In this document: positions 55,997 to 63,787 of the stretch, one piece after another
Layout: each line of letters starts with the position of its first letter
Position numbering within the stretch: the first letter of the stretch is position 1
Assembly (NCBI GenBank): GCA_003963145.1
Contig: RXJJ01000005.1
Span: 38,799 to 102,798, forward strand
Source of the DNA: Bradyrhizobiaceae bacterium
Lineage (GTDB): Bacteria > Pseudomonadota > Alphaproteobacteria > Rhizobiales > Xanthobacteraceae
Direction: 5' to 3'
Length of the DNA: 64,000 nucleotides
Made by a program: the position numbers and the translations under genes
Notes under the pieces: model-generated
Database searches by the model: none
The model's input: the letters and a program-made list of their open reading frames with translations, nothing else
Told to the model about the DNA's origin: nothing

Positions 55997-56332
55997 TCAG
56001 GCCGCGGCGCTGGAACGGCGCTCGGTCTGAATCACCTCAAAGCCCTCGAACTTCGGGTGGCCGAGATACAGACTCTCTCCCGTCGCGTTGTCGGCGCGCG
56101 CATGAGCCTTTCGGAACTGCTCGGATTTCGTCCACGCCTCGAAGGCCGCCTTGCTGGCCCAGACCGTATGCGATGAATACAGCGTGTGATCTTCCGCCAC
56201 CGGACCACGCAGCAGATGAAACTCGATGAAGCCGTCGAGTTCGCTCAGATAGGATTCGCGTGTCGCCCACAGCGTCTCGAACGCCTGTTCCGATCCCTTT
56301 TTCACCTGAAACCTGTTCATCGCGATGAACAT
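55997..56332 (-). CDS. Heme-degrading monooxygenase (IsdG/HmuQ-HmuD family)
   Basis: Product of 111 aa, ABM-fold ferredoxin-like dimer. FIAMNRFQVKKGSEQAFETLW and ESYLSELDGFIEFHLLRGP mark the IsdG-related group, and the conserved aromatic/His residues (SHTVWASKAAFEAWTKSEQF) surround the heme site. In Bradyrhizobium the HmuQ and HmuD proteins of this kind cleave heme to release iron. A GGAGAGGCGG site precedes the chosen ATG. Its position next to hmuR and hutX supports the role; only one copy is present in the window. Confidence 0.88.
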   Translation of the reverse strand: MFIAMNRFQVKKGSEQAFETLWATRESYLSELDGFIEFHLLRGPVAEDHTLYSSHTVWASKAAFEAWTKSEQFRKAHARADNATGESLYLGHPKFEGFEVIQTERRSSAAA

Positions 56333-56379
56333 GCCGCCTCTCCTCATGTTGTGGTGACGCCGCTGAAGGCAGCTTCACG

Positions 56380-56487
56380 TTAAAGCTGAAGTTGAATGTT
56401 GCCCAAGTCAATAACAACAAAAACAGGCGATGCCACGCGGACAAATCCGCGCGGCCGCCGGTTCAAACGCATGTCGCGAGTTTCCAT
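56380..56487 (-). CDS. 35-codon ORF in the heme operon
   Basis: Micro-ORF of 35 aa, METRDMRLNRRPRG at the basic N terminus followed by a hydrophobic end with VFVVIDLGNIQLQL. Its ribosome site GGAGGG lies in the last codons of hmuR and the ATG comes 2 bases after the hmuR stop, so it would be translated by coupling. No homologue was recognised. It may be a small membrane-associated peptide or a leader for the monooxygenase gene 47 bp downstream. Confidence 0.45.
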   Translation of the reverse strand: METRDMRLNRRPRGFVRVASPVFVVIDLGNIQLQL

Positions 56488-56489
56488 GG

Positions 56490-58904
56490 TCACCCTCCGA
56501 AATGGTAGCGCAGACCGCCCTTGAAGGTGATGCCCGCTCCCGCGCTGGCCCAGAGGGCGTCGTTCTGCGTCTCTCCATCCGCCGCCGAACGAGGGACCGC
56601 GTAGGGCCGATAATATTGATTGAGCAGGTTCTCGACGGAGAACGTCATGCTCAGGTCGTCCCGCGGCTTCACCGTCAGATAGAGGTTGACCAGATCGTAC
56701 GATGTCGCCGGCAAATAGTTCGCCGGGATGTCCGTGTTGCCTTTGACCGACGTCCATGAGGCAGAGAAAACGGCCATGTTGTCGGCGAAGCGGAAGCCGG
56801 CCACAGTCGTGATCTTCTGCGGCTGAACGCTGTAAAGGCCGATGCCGGTTTCCTGGTTCTTGCCGCGCTGGAGGGTCGCGTTGACGCCGATATACCAGCG
56901 CGTGGCGTCATACATCGTTTCGGCTTCAAAACCCTCGATGCGCGCGGCCGCGATGTTCTGATACTGATAGAAGGGCATGTAGACGCCGTAAGCGGGTGGC
57001 GCTGAGGGCGTGCTGAATGCCACGAGGTCGATGTAATCGTCGACGTCGTTGCGGAAGACGTTGAACTTGCCGCGGAACGTGTCGCCGGCAAAGAAAATGT
57101 CATTCCGCCGGACGTTGAAGCCAATCTCCTTGGTCTTGCCGACTTCAGGCCGCAGATTGGGGTTCGGCAGGAAGCAGAACAACGACGTGTTCGTGCCCGG
57201 AGGTCCTGGAAGCTGCTGGCCCGACGGACAGACAAAGAAGGCGTCATACGGCGTCGCAGAGGTGTGGCTGCCCGAAATCAAGGTCTCGGTGATCGAGGGC
57301 GCGCGATAGCCTTCCGCGTAGCTGACGTAGGGCGTCACCACCGAGGTCGGCAGCAATCCGATCGAGATCTTGGGGGAGAAACGATCCCCGCTGCTGCCGC
57401 CGATGTTCGATGTCAGTTCGTAATTGTCGTAACGAACGGCGCTGACCACCTCCAGCAGCGACTGGTAGTTCGCCTTGTACTGGAGAAATCCGCCCCACAC
57501 CGTGCGCTTGCCGGCCGGCGTCGTCACGTTCGAATTGCCGGTCTGGTCGTAGGTCGCCACGCGATCCTGAAATCCGTCGAAGCCATAGGTGAAGGCGTGC
57601 CGCCAGTCGCCTGTCTCCGCGCGGGATGTGTTGTGAACATCGAACCCGTAGGTATCGAGGTTATAGCTGCGCGGATCGCCGACGCAGCCGGAGATCGGAT
57701 TGCCAGGGTTAGAACTCGTGCACTGGCCGAAGGCGGATGTGGTGCTGGTATGCGCGATCTTGGTCTGATCGCTCTCGGTGCGATTCCAGTAGATCTTCGA
57801 ATCCCAGTCGAACAGATTGTTGTCCGGTTCGGAATATTTCCAGCCCAGCGAAGTGGTGTAGTTGCGGACATCCGACGCATAGACCGAGGTTCCGCCATTC
57901 AGGTCGGTCGGCGGACCGCCCGGATATTGCGGCGGTCCGGGAGGCTGGGTGTTCGGATCGCCAGAGTTGCGCCGGGGCTGGCCGACGTCATAAAGGCTCT
58001 GCTGGAAAATCGTGCTCAGCTTGATTTCGTGTCCGTCATCGGGACGCACCGTCAACTTGCCGATGCCGCTGGAAAGCCGATTCCAGGTGTTCGCGACTTC
58101 AAAGCCGGTTCCGTCCTTGTAGTTGTTCTGCGTCGAATAGGTGCCGCCGGCGAACACATCGACGTTCGGATTGACGTGCACGCCGCCGAAGATCGAACCG
58201 AGCGCCCGTGCGCTGTTGGTGCCAAGGATCGCCGCCGTGTCGACGCCCCATGTCTCGCCGGCCCGCACGACATCCTCGATATCCTTGGTGCGGAATGACG
58301 CCACGCCGCCGATCGCGCCGGAGCCGTAGATATTCGCGGTCGGGCCGCGCACGATGTCGATGCCCGAGATCAGTTCGGGATTGAGGAAAAACGATCCGTT
58401 GGCGAAGTGGCCCGTGCGCTGGTAGTTCTGCCGCGCGCCGTCGACGATGTAGGCCACGCGGCCGAAATCCTGCAAGCCGCGAATGTTGATCGAGGTCGAG
58501 GGTTCGTCGCCGCGATTTTGCAGCCACACACCCGGCTTGTCGTAGATCAGTCCGCCGACGGTGCTCGCCTGTCGCTGCTGGATCTGCTCCAGCGTCATGA
58601 CGCTGACGGGAGCAAGCGCGTCGATGGCGCGCTCCTCGGTCTTCGACGCCGCGACGGTAATGGTGTCGAGAGGCTGCTGTGTGGGGGCGCCGACCTGGGC
58701 ATAGGCCGTCTGCCATGGGGCGTCTTGCCGCACCTCCTGCTGCTGTGCGTTTTTCTTGCGCTTCGATTTCGGCGCGCTCGATTGGGGCTTGGCTGTCTGC
58801 GCCTGCGCTTCCTGCGCGGAAACGGGCAGAGACGGAATGCAACCCAGCGAAACAACGGAAATTGAAAAAAGCAGCGCACGCGTGCGCCTGTTCAGCCCCA
58901 ACAT
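56490..58904 (-). CDS. hmuR: TonB-dependent heme/hemoglobin receptor
   Basis: Product of 804 aa. Signal peptide to about residue 30 (PVSAQ), a Pro/Gln-rich stretch, the plug domain (NIRGLQDFGRVAYIVDGARQNYQRTGH) and a 22-strand barrel. The heme-receptor motifs are present: YRAP (FRAP-type) and NPNL in the extracellular loop region, with a His in between (SGSHTS), as in HmuR/HemR/ShmR. It imports heme across the outer membrane with TonB. First gene of the operon hmuR-ORF35-monooxygenase-hutX and divergent from hemP-hmuTUV. Confidence 0.94.
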   Translation of the reverse strand: MLGLNRRTRALLFSISVVSLGCIPSLPVSAQEAQAQTAKPQSSAPKSKRKKNAQQQEVRQDAPWQTAYAQVGAPTQQPLDTITVAASKTEERAIDALAPVSVMTLEQIQQRQASTVGGLIYDKPGVWLQNRGDEPSTSINIRGLQDFGRVAYIVDGARQNYQRTGHFANGSFFLNPELISGIDIVRGPTANIYGSGAIGGVASFRTKDIEDVVRAGETWGVDTAAILGTNSARALGSIFGGVHVNPNVDVFAGGTYSTQNNYKDGTGFEVANTWNRLSSGIGKLTVRPDDGHEIKLSTIFQQSLYDVGQPRRNSGDPNTQPPGPPQYPGGPPTDLNGGTSVYASDVRNYTTSLGWKYSEPDNNLFDWDSKIYWNRTESDQTKIAHTSTTSAFGQCTSSNPGNPISGCVGDPRSYNLDTYGFDVHNTSRAETGDWRHAFTYGFDGFQDRVATYDQTGNSNVTTPAGKRTVWGGFLQYKANYQSLLEVVSAVRYDNYELTSNIGGSSGDRFSPKISIGLLPTSVVTPYVSYAEGYRAPSITETLISGSHTSATPYDAFFVCPSGQQLPGPPGTNTSLFCFLPNPNLRPEVGKTKEIGFNVRRNDIFFAGDTFRGKFNVFRNDVDDYIDLVAFSTPSAPPAYGVYMPFYQYQNIAAARIEGFEAETMYDATRWYIGVNATLQRGKNQETGIGLYSVQPQKITTVAGFRFADNMAVFSASWTSVKGNTDIPANYLPATSYDLVNLYLTVKPRDDLSMTFSVENLLNQYYRPYAVPRSAADGETQNDALWASAGAGITFKGGLRYHFGG

Positions 58905-59061
58905 GACAGCCCCAAACGTTATTGTTCAGATGTGGCTGGCGGACACGCCGGTGCGGCGGCTGGCTGGCTGACGAGTAGCAATGCGCCGATTCTTCCGGTC
59001 ATCATTGCGCCATCATTTCGTACGGACCGGGCGACGCGCGGTCAAGCAAGCAAGGCCATAG

Positions 59062-59116
59062 ATTAAAGCTATTATAAATTGCCGCGTTGGAATATCGGAA
59101 CGCGCGCTTCTATAAA
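59062..59116. promoter_or_regulatory. putative hmuR/hemP control region
   Basis: An AT-rich loose dyad ATTAAAGCTATTATAAAT (59062-59079, 10 of 18 positions symmetrical) could bind an iron regulator (Irr or RirA are usual here). A sigma-70-like hemP promoter follows: TTGGAA (59087-59092), 18-bp spacer, TATAAA (59111-59116). Both assignments are inferences from position. Confidence 0.4.
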
Positions 59117-59169
59117 AGCAGCGTCGGCGCAAACCTTGCGACGGCGCGAAGCAAGGAAGCGCAGCTGAT

Positions 59170-59376
59170 ATGACCTCAGGTTCTCGGGATGACGGTCCCG
59201 GCCTATCCGCTTCGGAAAGTCGCCACACGTCAGACAAACGTCCGGTCTTCATTCTCGACAACCGGATCGACAGCAAGGAACTGTTCTCCGCCGGACGTGA
59301 GGTCACGATCGCGCATGGCGAAGACATCTACCGGCTGCGGCTGACATCGCAGAACAAGCTGATACTGACCAAATGA
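59170..59376 (+). CDS. hemP: Hemin uptake protein HemP
   Basis: Product of 68 aa. The last 20 residues (IYRLRLTSQNKLILTK) are the HemP hallmark; the N-terminal half is less conserved. HemP is a small cytosolic protein needed for expression of heme receptors in rhizobia (HmuP acts as a co-activator with Irr in Bradyrhizobium/Sinorhizobium). It overlaps hmuT by the 4-bp ATGA, so translation is coupled. An AAGGA site lies about 12 bases upstream. Confidence 0.93.
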   Translation: MTSGSRDDGPGLSASESRHTSDKRPVFILDNRIDSKELFSAGREVTIAHGEDIYRLRLTSQNKLILTK

Positions 59377-60335
59377 TCTTCTCTCACAAGACATTCGCGC
59401 GTGGTGCGCTGATCGCGTGCCTTGTCGGCGTAATTCCTGAAGCGGGTTCAGCCACCGGCATCGTGGTGCATGACGCGCGCGGCCGCGATATCAGCGTGGA
59501 TAATCCGCAGCGCATCGTCTCGATCGGCGGCGCGGTGACCGAAATTCTCTATGCCCTCGGCTTGCAGGATCGCATCGTCGGCGTCGACACCACGAGTCTC
59601 TATCCGCAAAGCGCGCTGAGCGAGAAGCCGAATGTCGGTTACATGCGCCAGCTCTCGCCCGAGGGCGTGCTCGGCCTCGATCCGAAACTCATTCTGGCCA
59701 TCGAAGGCTCGGGGCCGAAGGAGACGCTCGACGTTCTGGAAAACGCCAAGGTTCCACTGGTCACCGTGCCGGAATCCTACAGCGCCGAGGGGCTGGTGCA
59801 GAAAATCAGCGTTGTCGCGCACGCGATGGATGTCGAGGCGCGCGGCGCGTGCCTTTCCAAGGCGGTTTCCGCCGACCTTGCATCGCTGACGGATCTGCGC
59901 GCCAGGATCGACAAGCCGGTGCGTGTGATGTTCGTGATGTCGTTCCTCAACGGCCGCGCCATGGTCGCGGGTCGCAAGACTGCCGCGGATGCGATCATCG
60001 GCCTCTCCGGCGGCATCAATGCAGTCGGCGATTTCGAAGGCTACAAGCCGGTCAATGACGAAGCCATCGTCGCCGCCAAACCCGACGTGATCCTCACCAT
60101 GCAGCGCGGCCGGGAAGACCTCGATGCCAATACCGTGTTCGGCAATCCCGCCTTTGCGCTGACGCCCGCCGCTGCCAGCAAGTCGTTCATCGCAATGGAC
60201 GGACTCTATCTGCTCGGCTTCGGCCCGCGCACGGCCTCCGCCGCCCACGATCTTGCGCTCAAGCTCTATCCTTCGCTCGCATCCGCCGCAGCGTCATGGC
60301 GCGCCGCCGAGCCTTCCGCCGATTGCCGGCATTGA
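59373..60335 (+). CDS. hmuT: Heme ABC transporter substrate-binding protein HmuT
   Basis: Product of 320 aa with a signal peptide to about residue 27 (AGSATG) and a class III (FecB/BtuF-like) binding fold: RIVSIGGAVTEILYALGLQDRIVGVD at the start, and the HmuT Tyr-containing loop (TTSLYPQSAL) likely ligating heme iron. It catches heme in the periplasm and hands it to HmuUV. Coupled to hemP upstream and overlapping hmuU. Confidence 0.94.
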   Translation: MIFSHKTFARGALIACLVGVIPEAGSATGIVVHDARGRDISVDNPQRIVSIGGAVTEILYALGLQDRIVGVDTTSLYPQSALSEKPNVGYMRQLSPEGVLGLDPKLILAIEGSGPKETLDVLENAKVPLVTVPESYSAEGLVQKISVVAHAMDVEARGACLSKAVSADLASLTDLRARIDKPVRVMFVMSFLNGRAMVAGRKTAADAIIGLSGGINAVGDFEGYKPVNDEAIVAAKPDVILTMQRGREDLDANTVFGNPAFALTPAAASKSFIAMDGLYLLGFGPRTASAAHDLALKLYPSLASAAASWRAAEPSADCRH

Positions 60336-61405
60336 TCGGTCCGGTGACGTCGCATACGCCGCAGCGGCGCATGAGCGCGGTTTTCGTCATCGCCGTTCTG
60401 CTTTGCGGCGTTCTCGCCGCGGCCCTGCTCGCGACGACGATTGGCGCAGCGGGAATTCCCTTGTCCCGCCTTGTCGCCGCGCTGGGTCTTGGCGGCGATG
60501 CGACGGGGATGCTGGCGCGCGACGAACTCGTGTTGTGGTCGATCCGCATTCCGCGCGTCGTGCTCGCCGCGATCATCGGTGCGCTGCTGGCCGTATCCGG
60601 CGCGATCATGCAGGGTCTTTTCCGTAACCCCCTCGCCGATCCGGCGCTGGTCGGCGTATCGAGCGGCGGCGCATTCGCGGCAGCCTCCGCCATCGTGCTG
60701 GCCGACGGCGCATGGGGTGCGCATCTTGGTTTCATTCAAATCTGGATGCTGCCGCTATTCGCGTTCGGCGGCTCGCTTCTCACCACCGTCATCCTTTACA
60801 GGATCGCCAGCCGCTCCGGCCGAACCTCTGTCGCGCTGTTCCTGCTGGCGGGGCTTGCCATCGCCGCGCTCGCCAATGCGGGCATCGGACTATTGGTGTT
60901 CGTCGCCGACGATCGTCAGCTGCGCGACATCACCTTCTGGCTGCTCGGCTCGCTCAGCGGCGCGACATGGCCCAAGGTCGCGTCCATCGCGCCGGTGGCG
61001 GTCGTTGCGCTGCTGACAACTCCCCTGATCGCGCGCGGGCTCGATCTTCTGGCCCTTGGAGAAGCCGAAGCGTTTCATTCCGGCATCAATGTCGAACGCC
61101 TGAAACGAGTTTCCATCGTGCTGGTATCCGCGATGACGGGAGCGGCGGTTGCGGTGTGCGGCGTCGTCGGCTTTGTCGGCATCGTCGTGCCGCATCTTTT
61201 GCGTCTGGTTATCGGTCCGGGCCATCGTCTGTTGCTGCCCGCCTCCGCCTGCCTCGGCGCGATCCTGATGATCGGCGCCGATACGCTCGCGCGCGTACTG
61301 GCCGCGCCCGCCGAAGTGCCCATCGGCATTCTCACGGCCGCGGTTGGCGCACCGTTTTTTCTTTATATGCTGCTGCGCCAGCGCGGCCTGGTGCTCCAGT
61401 CATGA
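60296..61405 (+). CDS. hmuU: Heme ABC transporter permease HmuU
   Basis: Product of 369 aa of the FecCD/BtuC family with about ten membrane helices: SIRIPRVVLAAIIGALLAVSGAIMQGLFRNPLADPALVGVSSGG is the family core, split here only for reference, and the coupling loop carries VGFVGIVVPHLLRL. The ATG used overlaps hmuT by 40 bp; a later ATG (60371, MSAVFVIAV) is an equally possible start that avoids most of the overlap. It forms a dimer with HmuV. Confidence 0.94.
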   Translation: MARRRAFRRLPALIGPVTSHTPQRRMSAVFVIAVLLCGVLAAALLATTIGAAGIPLSRLVAALGLGGDATGMLARDELVLWSIRIPRVVLAAIIGALLAVSGAIMQGLFRNPLADPALVGVSSGGAFAAASAIVLADGAWGAHLGFIQIWMLPLFAFGGSLLTTVILYRIASRSGRTSVALFLLAGLAIAALANAGIGLLVFVADDRQLRDITFWLLGSLSGATWPKVASIAPVAVVALLTTPLIARGLDLLALGEAEAFHSGINVERLKRVSIVLVSAMTGAAVAVCGVVGFVGIVVPHLLRLVIGPGHRLLLPASACLGAILMIGADTLARVLAAPAEVPIGILTAAVGAPFFLYMLLRQRGLVLQS

Positions 61406-62205
61406 CCGCCTCCGGCGCTTTGCTCGAGGCCGCGTCGGTCTCGGTTCGCATCGGCAAAGCGATGCTGCTGGATAGTATCAATGTCGCCCTGCACGGCGGG
61501 GAAACGGTCGCCATCGTCGGCCCCAACGGCGCGGGAAAATCGACCCTGCTGCGGGCGCTGTCCGGCGATCGTTCGTGCAGCACGGGAGAGGTCCGACTGA
61601 AGGGCCGCGCTCTCGCCTCCTTCACGCCGCGCGAACTGGCGCAGCACCGGGCGGTGCTCTCGCAACACGTCAATGTCGGTTTTCCGTTCACGGTCGAGGA
61701 TATCGTGGCGATGGGCGCGGGCGACCGCCGCCGCGAGCAGGCTCAGCCCTTGATCGACGCCGCGATCGGCGAACTCGATCTCGAAACGCTGCGCCAGCGC
61801 GAACTGCCGACATTGTCGGGCGGCGAGCAGCAGCGCGCGCATTTCGCCCGCGTCCTTGTGCAGCTGTCCTGCGGCGAGCAGGAACACGGCCCCGGTGTCC
61901 TGTTGCTGGACGAGCCGACATCGAGTCTGGATCTGCGGCACCAGATCGGCCTTCTGGAGATCGCCCGCCAGCGTGCCCGCACCGGCGTTGCCGTGATCGC
62001 CGTGCTGCACGACCTTAACCTCGCGGTGCGCTTCGCCGACCGGCTGATCGTGCTGAGCGGAGGACGTTTGCACGCTGACGGCAGGACAGCGGAGACCGTC
62101 ACCACCGACCTCATCAAAACCGTGTTCAAGGTCGAAACACCGGTCGGCTTCGACGATGGCCAGCCCTTCATTCTGCCCCAGCGGATGACCCCTCTCCGCC
62201 CCTGA
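61402..62205 (+). CDS. hmuV: Heme ABC transporter ATPase HmuV
   Basis: Product of 267 aa: Walker A GPNGAGKST (about 41-49), signature LSGGEQQRAHFARVL, Walker B VLLLDEPTSSLDL, and the switch His in VLHDLNLAVRF. A CGEQEHGP insert between signature and Walker B is typical of HmuV. It starts in the ATGA overlap with hmuU and closes the plus-strand heme operon. No strong terminator is visible after it. Confidence 0.95.
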   Translation: MTASGALLEAASVSVRIGKAMLLDSINVALHGGETVAIVGPNGAGKSTLLRALSGDRSCSTGEVRLKGRALASFTPRELAQHRAVLSQHVNVGFPFTVEDIVAMGAGDRRREQAQPLIDAAIGELDLETLRQRELPTLSGGEQQRAHFARVLVQLSCGEQEHGPGVLLLDEPTSSLDLRHQIGLLEIARQRARTGVAVIAVLHDLNLAVRFADRLIVLSGGRLHADGRTAETVTTDLIKTVFKVETPVGFDDGQPFILPQRMTPLRP

Positions 62206-62303
62206 TATCGGCGGATTGCCCCTGTTCGCCGCCCTCGCGATCATGTAGTGACATCGCGCAACCCGCGGTTATCCGCCTTGTCGAATTTGAGTGAATTCAA
62301 TCC

Positions 62304-62900
62304 ATGTTGCCGTTCATGTCACCGCTTGCTGGCAAAATCATCTGGCTTATCGGCGTGATCGGGTGGTTCGTCATCCGCTATCCGCACGATCGCCGCTCGC
62401 GCCGGACGGCGAAAACCCGGCGCGATGTCGGTCCGCGCGAGTTCTTCTCGCTTGCGGTCTCGACTCTCGGTCTTGGCATCGTTCCCGCCATCTACGTCTT
62501 CGCTGGTCTGCCGCGATTTGCGGATTATCCGTTTTCGATATTCCAGGCCATCGCCGGCGCGGCGGTGTTCGGCTTCGCGCTCTGGCTGTTCTACCGCACG
62601 CACAAAGATCTCGGCCGCAACTGGTCGGTGACGCTGGAGGTGCGCGACGAGCACAAGCTCGTGACGAACGGCGTTTACAACCGCGTGCGCCACCCGATGT
62701 ATTCGGCATTCTGGCTGTGGGCGCTGGCGCAGGCGATTGTGTTGCCGAACTGGTTTGCCGGTCTTGCGGGACTTGTCGGCTTCGGCACCCTCTTCTTCCT
62801 CCGGGTCGGCAACGAGGAAAAGATGATGGCCGACACCTTCGGCGACGAATACCGCGATTACATGAAGCGCACGGCGCGGATCATTCCGGGGATTTATTAG
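62304..62900 (+). CDS. Isoprenylcysteine carboxyl methyltransferase-family membrane protein
   Basis: Product of 198 aa with four to five hydrophobic segments and the ICMT/PEMT core: LGRNWSVTLEVRDEHKLVTNGVYNRVRHPMY followed by the RVGNEEKMMADTFGDEYRDYMKRT SAM-binding end. It should methylate a small lipid-like or isoprenyl-linked substrate in the inner membrane; bacterial members include phospholipid N-methyltransferase-like enzymes. No partner gene is evident. It ends within the palindromic repeat that lies before the convergent acyltransferase gene. Confidence 0.87.
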   Translation: MLPFMSPLAGKIIWLIGVIGWFVIRYPHDRRSRRTAKTRRDVGPREFFSLAVSTLGLGIVPAIYVFAGLPRFADYPFSIFQAIAGAAVFGFALWLFYRTHKDLGRNWSVTLEVRDEHKLVTNGVYNRVRHPMYSAFWLWALAQAIVLPNWFAGLAGLVGFGTLFFLRVGNEEKMMADTFGDEYRDYMKRTARIIPGIY

Positions 62901-62948
62901 AGCATGATCCGGAAAAGCGGGAGCCGGTTTTCCGAAAAGATCATGCTC
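62900..62948. repeat. compact palindromic repeat between convergent genes
   Basis: Perfect 10-bp outer arms GAGCATGATC/GATCATGCTC, inner arms CGGAAAA/TTTTCCG and a small GCGGGAGCCGG top. Elements of this sequence are frequent in Rhizobiales genomes. It covers the stop of the ICMT-like gene and reaches 2 bp from the stop of the acyltransferase gene, so it may terminate both. Confidence 0.8.
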
Positions 62949-62950
62949 AT

Positions 62951-63787
62951 TTAAAAACTCTCGTCGAGCCGCTGCGGGTTCTGCATCAGTTCGCGAACCA
63001 GCGACAGAAAGCGCCCCATCTCGAACGCGTCGGTGAGGCGGTGGTCCGCGCGCAGGAACAGCGGCATCACCTTGACGCTAACGAACTGATCGCCTCGCGT
63101 CACCACCTTGGTTTCCACCGGCCCCAGAGTGAGGTTCAGCGAGTCGCTGCTGTCGGGAAAGCGGCTCGGCTTGTACATGTGCAAAGGCGGCGCGCCGGAG
63201 GTCGACAGATCGTTGACCATCATGCTGCCGCCGCGCAGTTCATCCAGACGGCTGACGGTCGGAATCAGGAACGTGCGATCAAGAAAGCCGTAGAACCGCA
63301 TGAACTGGCGGAACACGAAGCCGGGCACTTTCCGCATCCGCGCCAGTTCGCGGTCGCGGCCGCCCGAGCGGCGGCCCGCTTCCATCAGGCGGCGCCACAC
63401 CTCCTGCCCGATCTGCTCGAGCGATTTGCGGTCGGCCGACGGCACCAGCATGATGTCGATTTCGCCATTGCCGCGATGAAAGAACGCGGTGCGCACGCTG
63501 ATATCGCGGAACGGATAGACGCTGCGTCCGACGAGCCGCACGTTCATCTGCGGGAATTGCGCCAGGCCCAGCGCGGCGGCGCGGATCAAGGCATGCGCGG
63601 TCGTGAGCAGAACCTTGCCGCCGCGATTGCGTTCGCGCAAAAACGCGATCAGCGCATCCGCCTCGATCTCGGTGCCCATCACCATCACGGGATCGGCATG
63701 GCTCGCCTTCGGTGCGTGCAGATAATAGCGGTTATAGAGCGGCACCTTGTCGTAAGGCACCGGCTGTTTGAGCAGCGGCCATTTCAT
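62951..63787 (-). CDS. Lipoyl-less 2-oxoacid dehydrogenase E2-type acyltransferase
   Basis: Product of 278 aa with the CAT-like acyltransferase fold of E2 subunits. The catalytic H-x-x-x-D region is LRADHRLTDAFEMGRFL near residue 250; the usual Gly after Asp is Ala. It has no lipoyl domain and no E1/E3-binding domain. Its start overlaps the ACP stop by 4 bp (ATGA), so the acyl donor is probably the adjacent carrier protein rather than a lipoyl group. Substrate unknown. Confidence 0.82.
   Translation of the reverse strand: MKWPLLKQPVPYDKVPLYNRYYLHAPKASHADPVMVMGTEIEADALIAFLRERNRGGKVLLTTAHALIRAAALGLAQFPQMNVRLVGRSVYPFRDISVRTAFFHRGNGEIDIMLVPSADRKSLEQIGQEVWRRLMEAGRRSGGRDRELARMRKVPGFVFRQFMRFYGFLDRTFLIPTVSRLDELRGGSMMVNDLSTSGAPPLHMYKPSRFPDSSDSLNLTLGPVETKVVTRGDQFVSVKVMPLFLRADHRLTDAFEMGRFLSLVRELMQNPQRLDESF

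Noticed and set aside
59097..59121. EcfG promoter before hemP
   Set aside because: GGAAC is present but no GTT-containing -10 at 16-17 bases.
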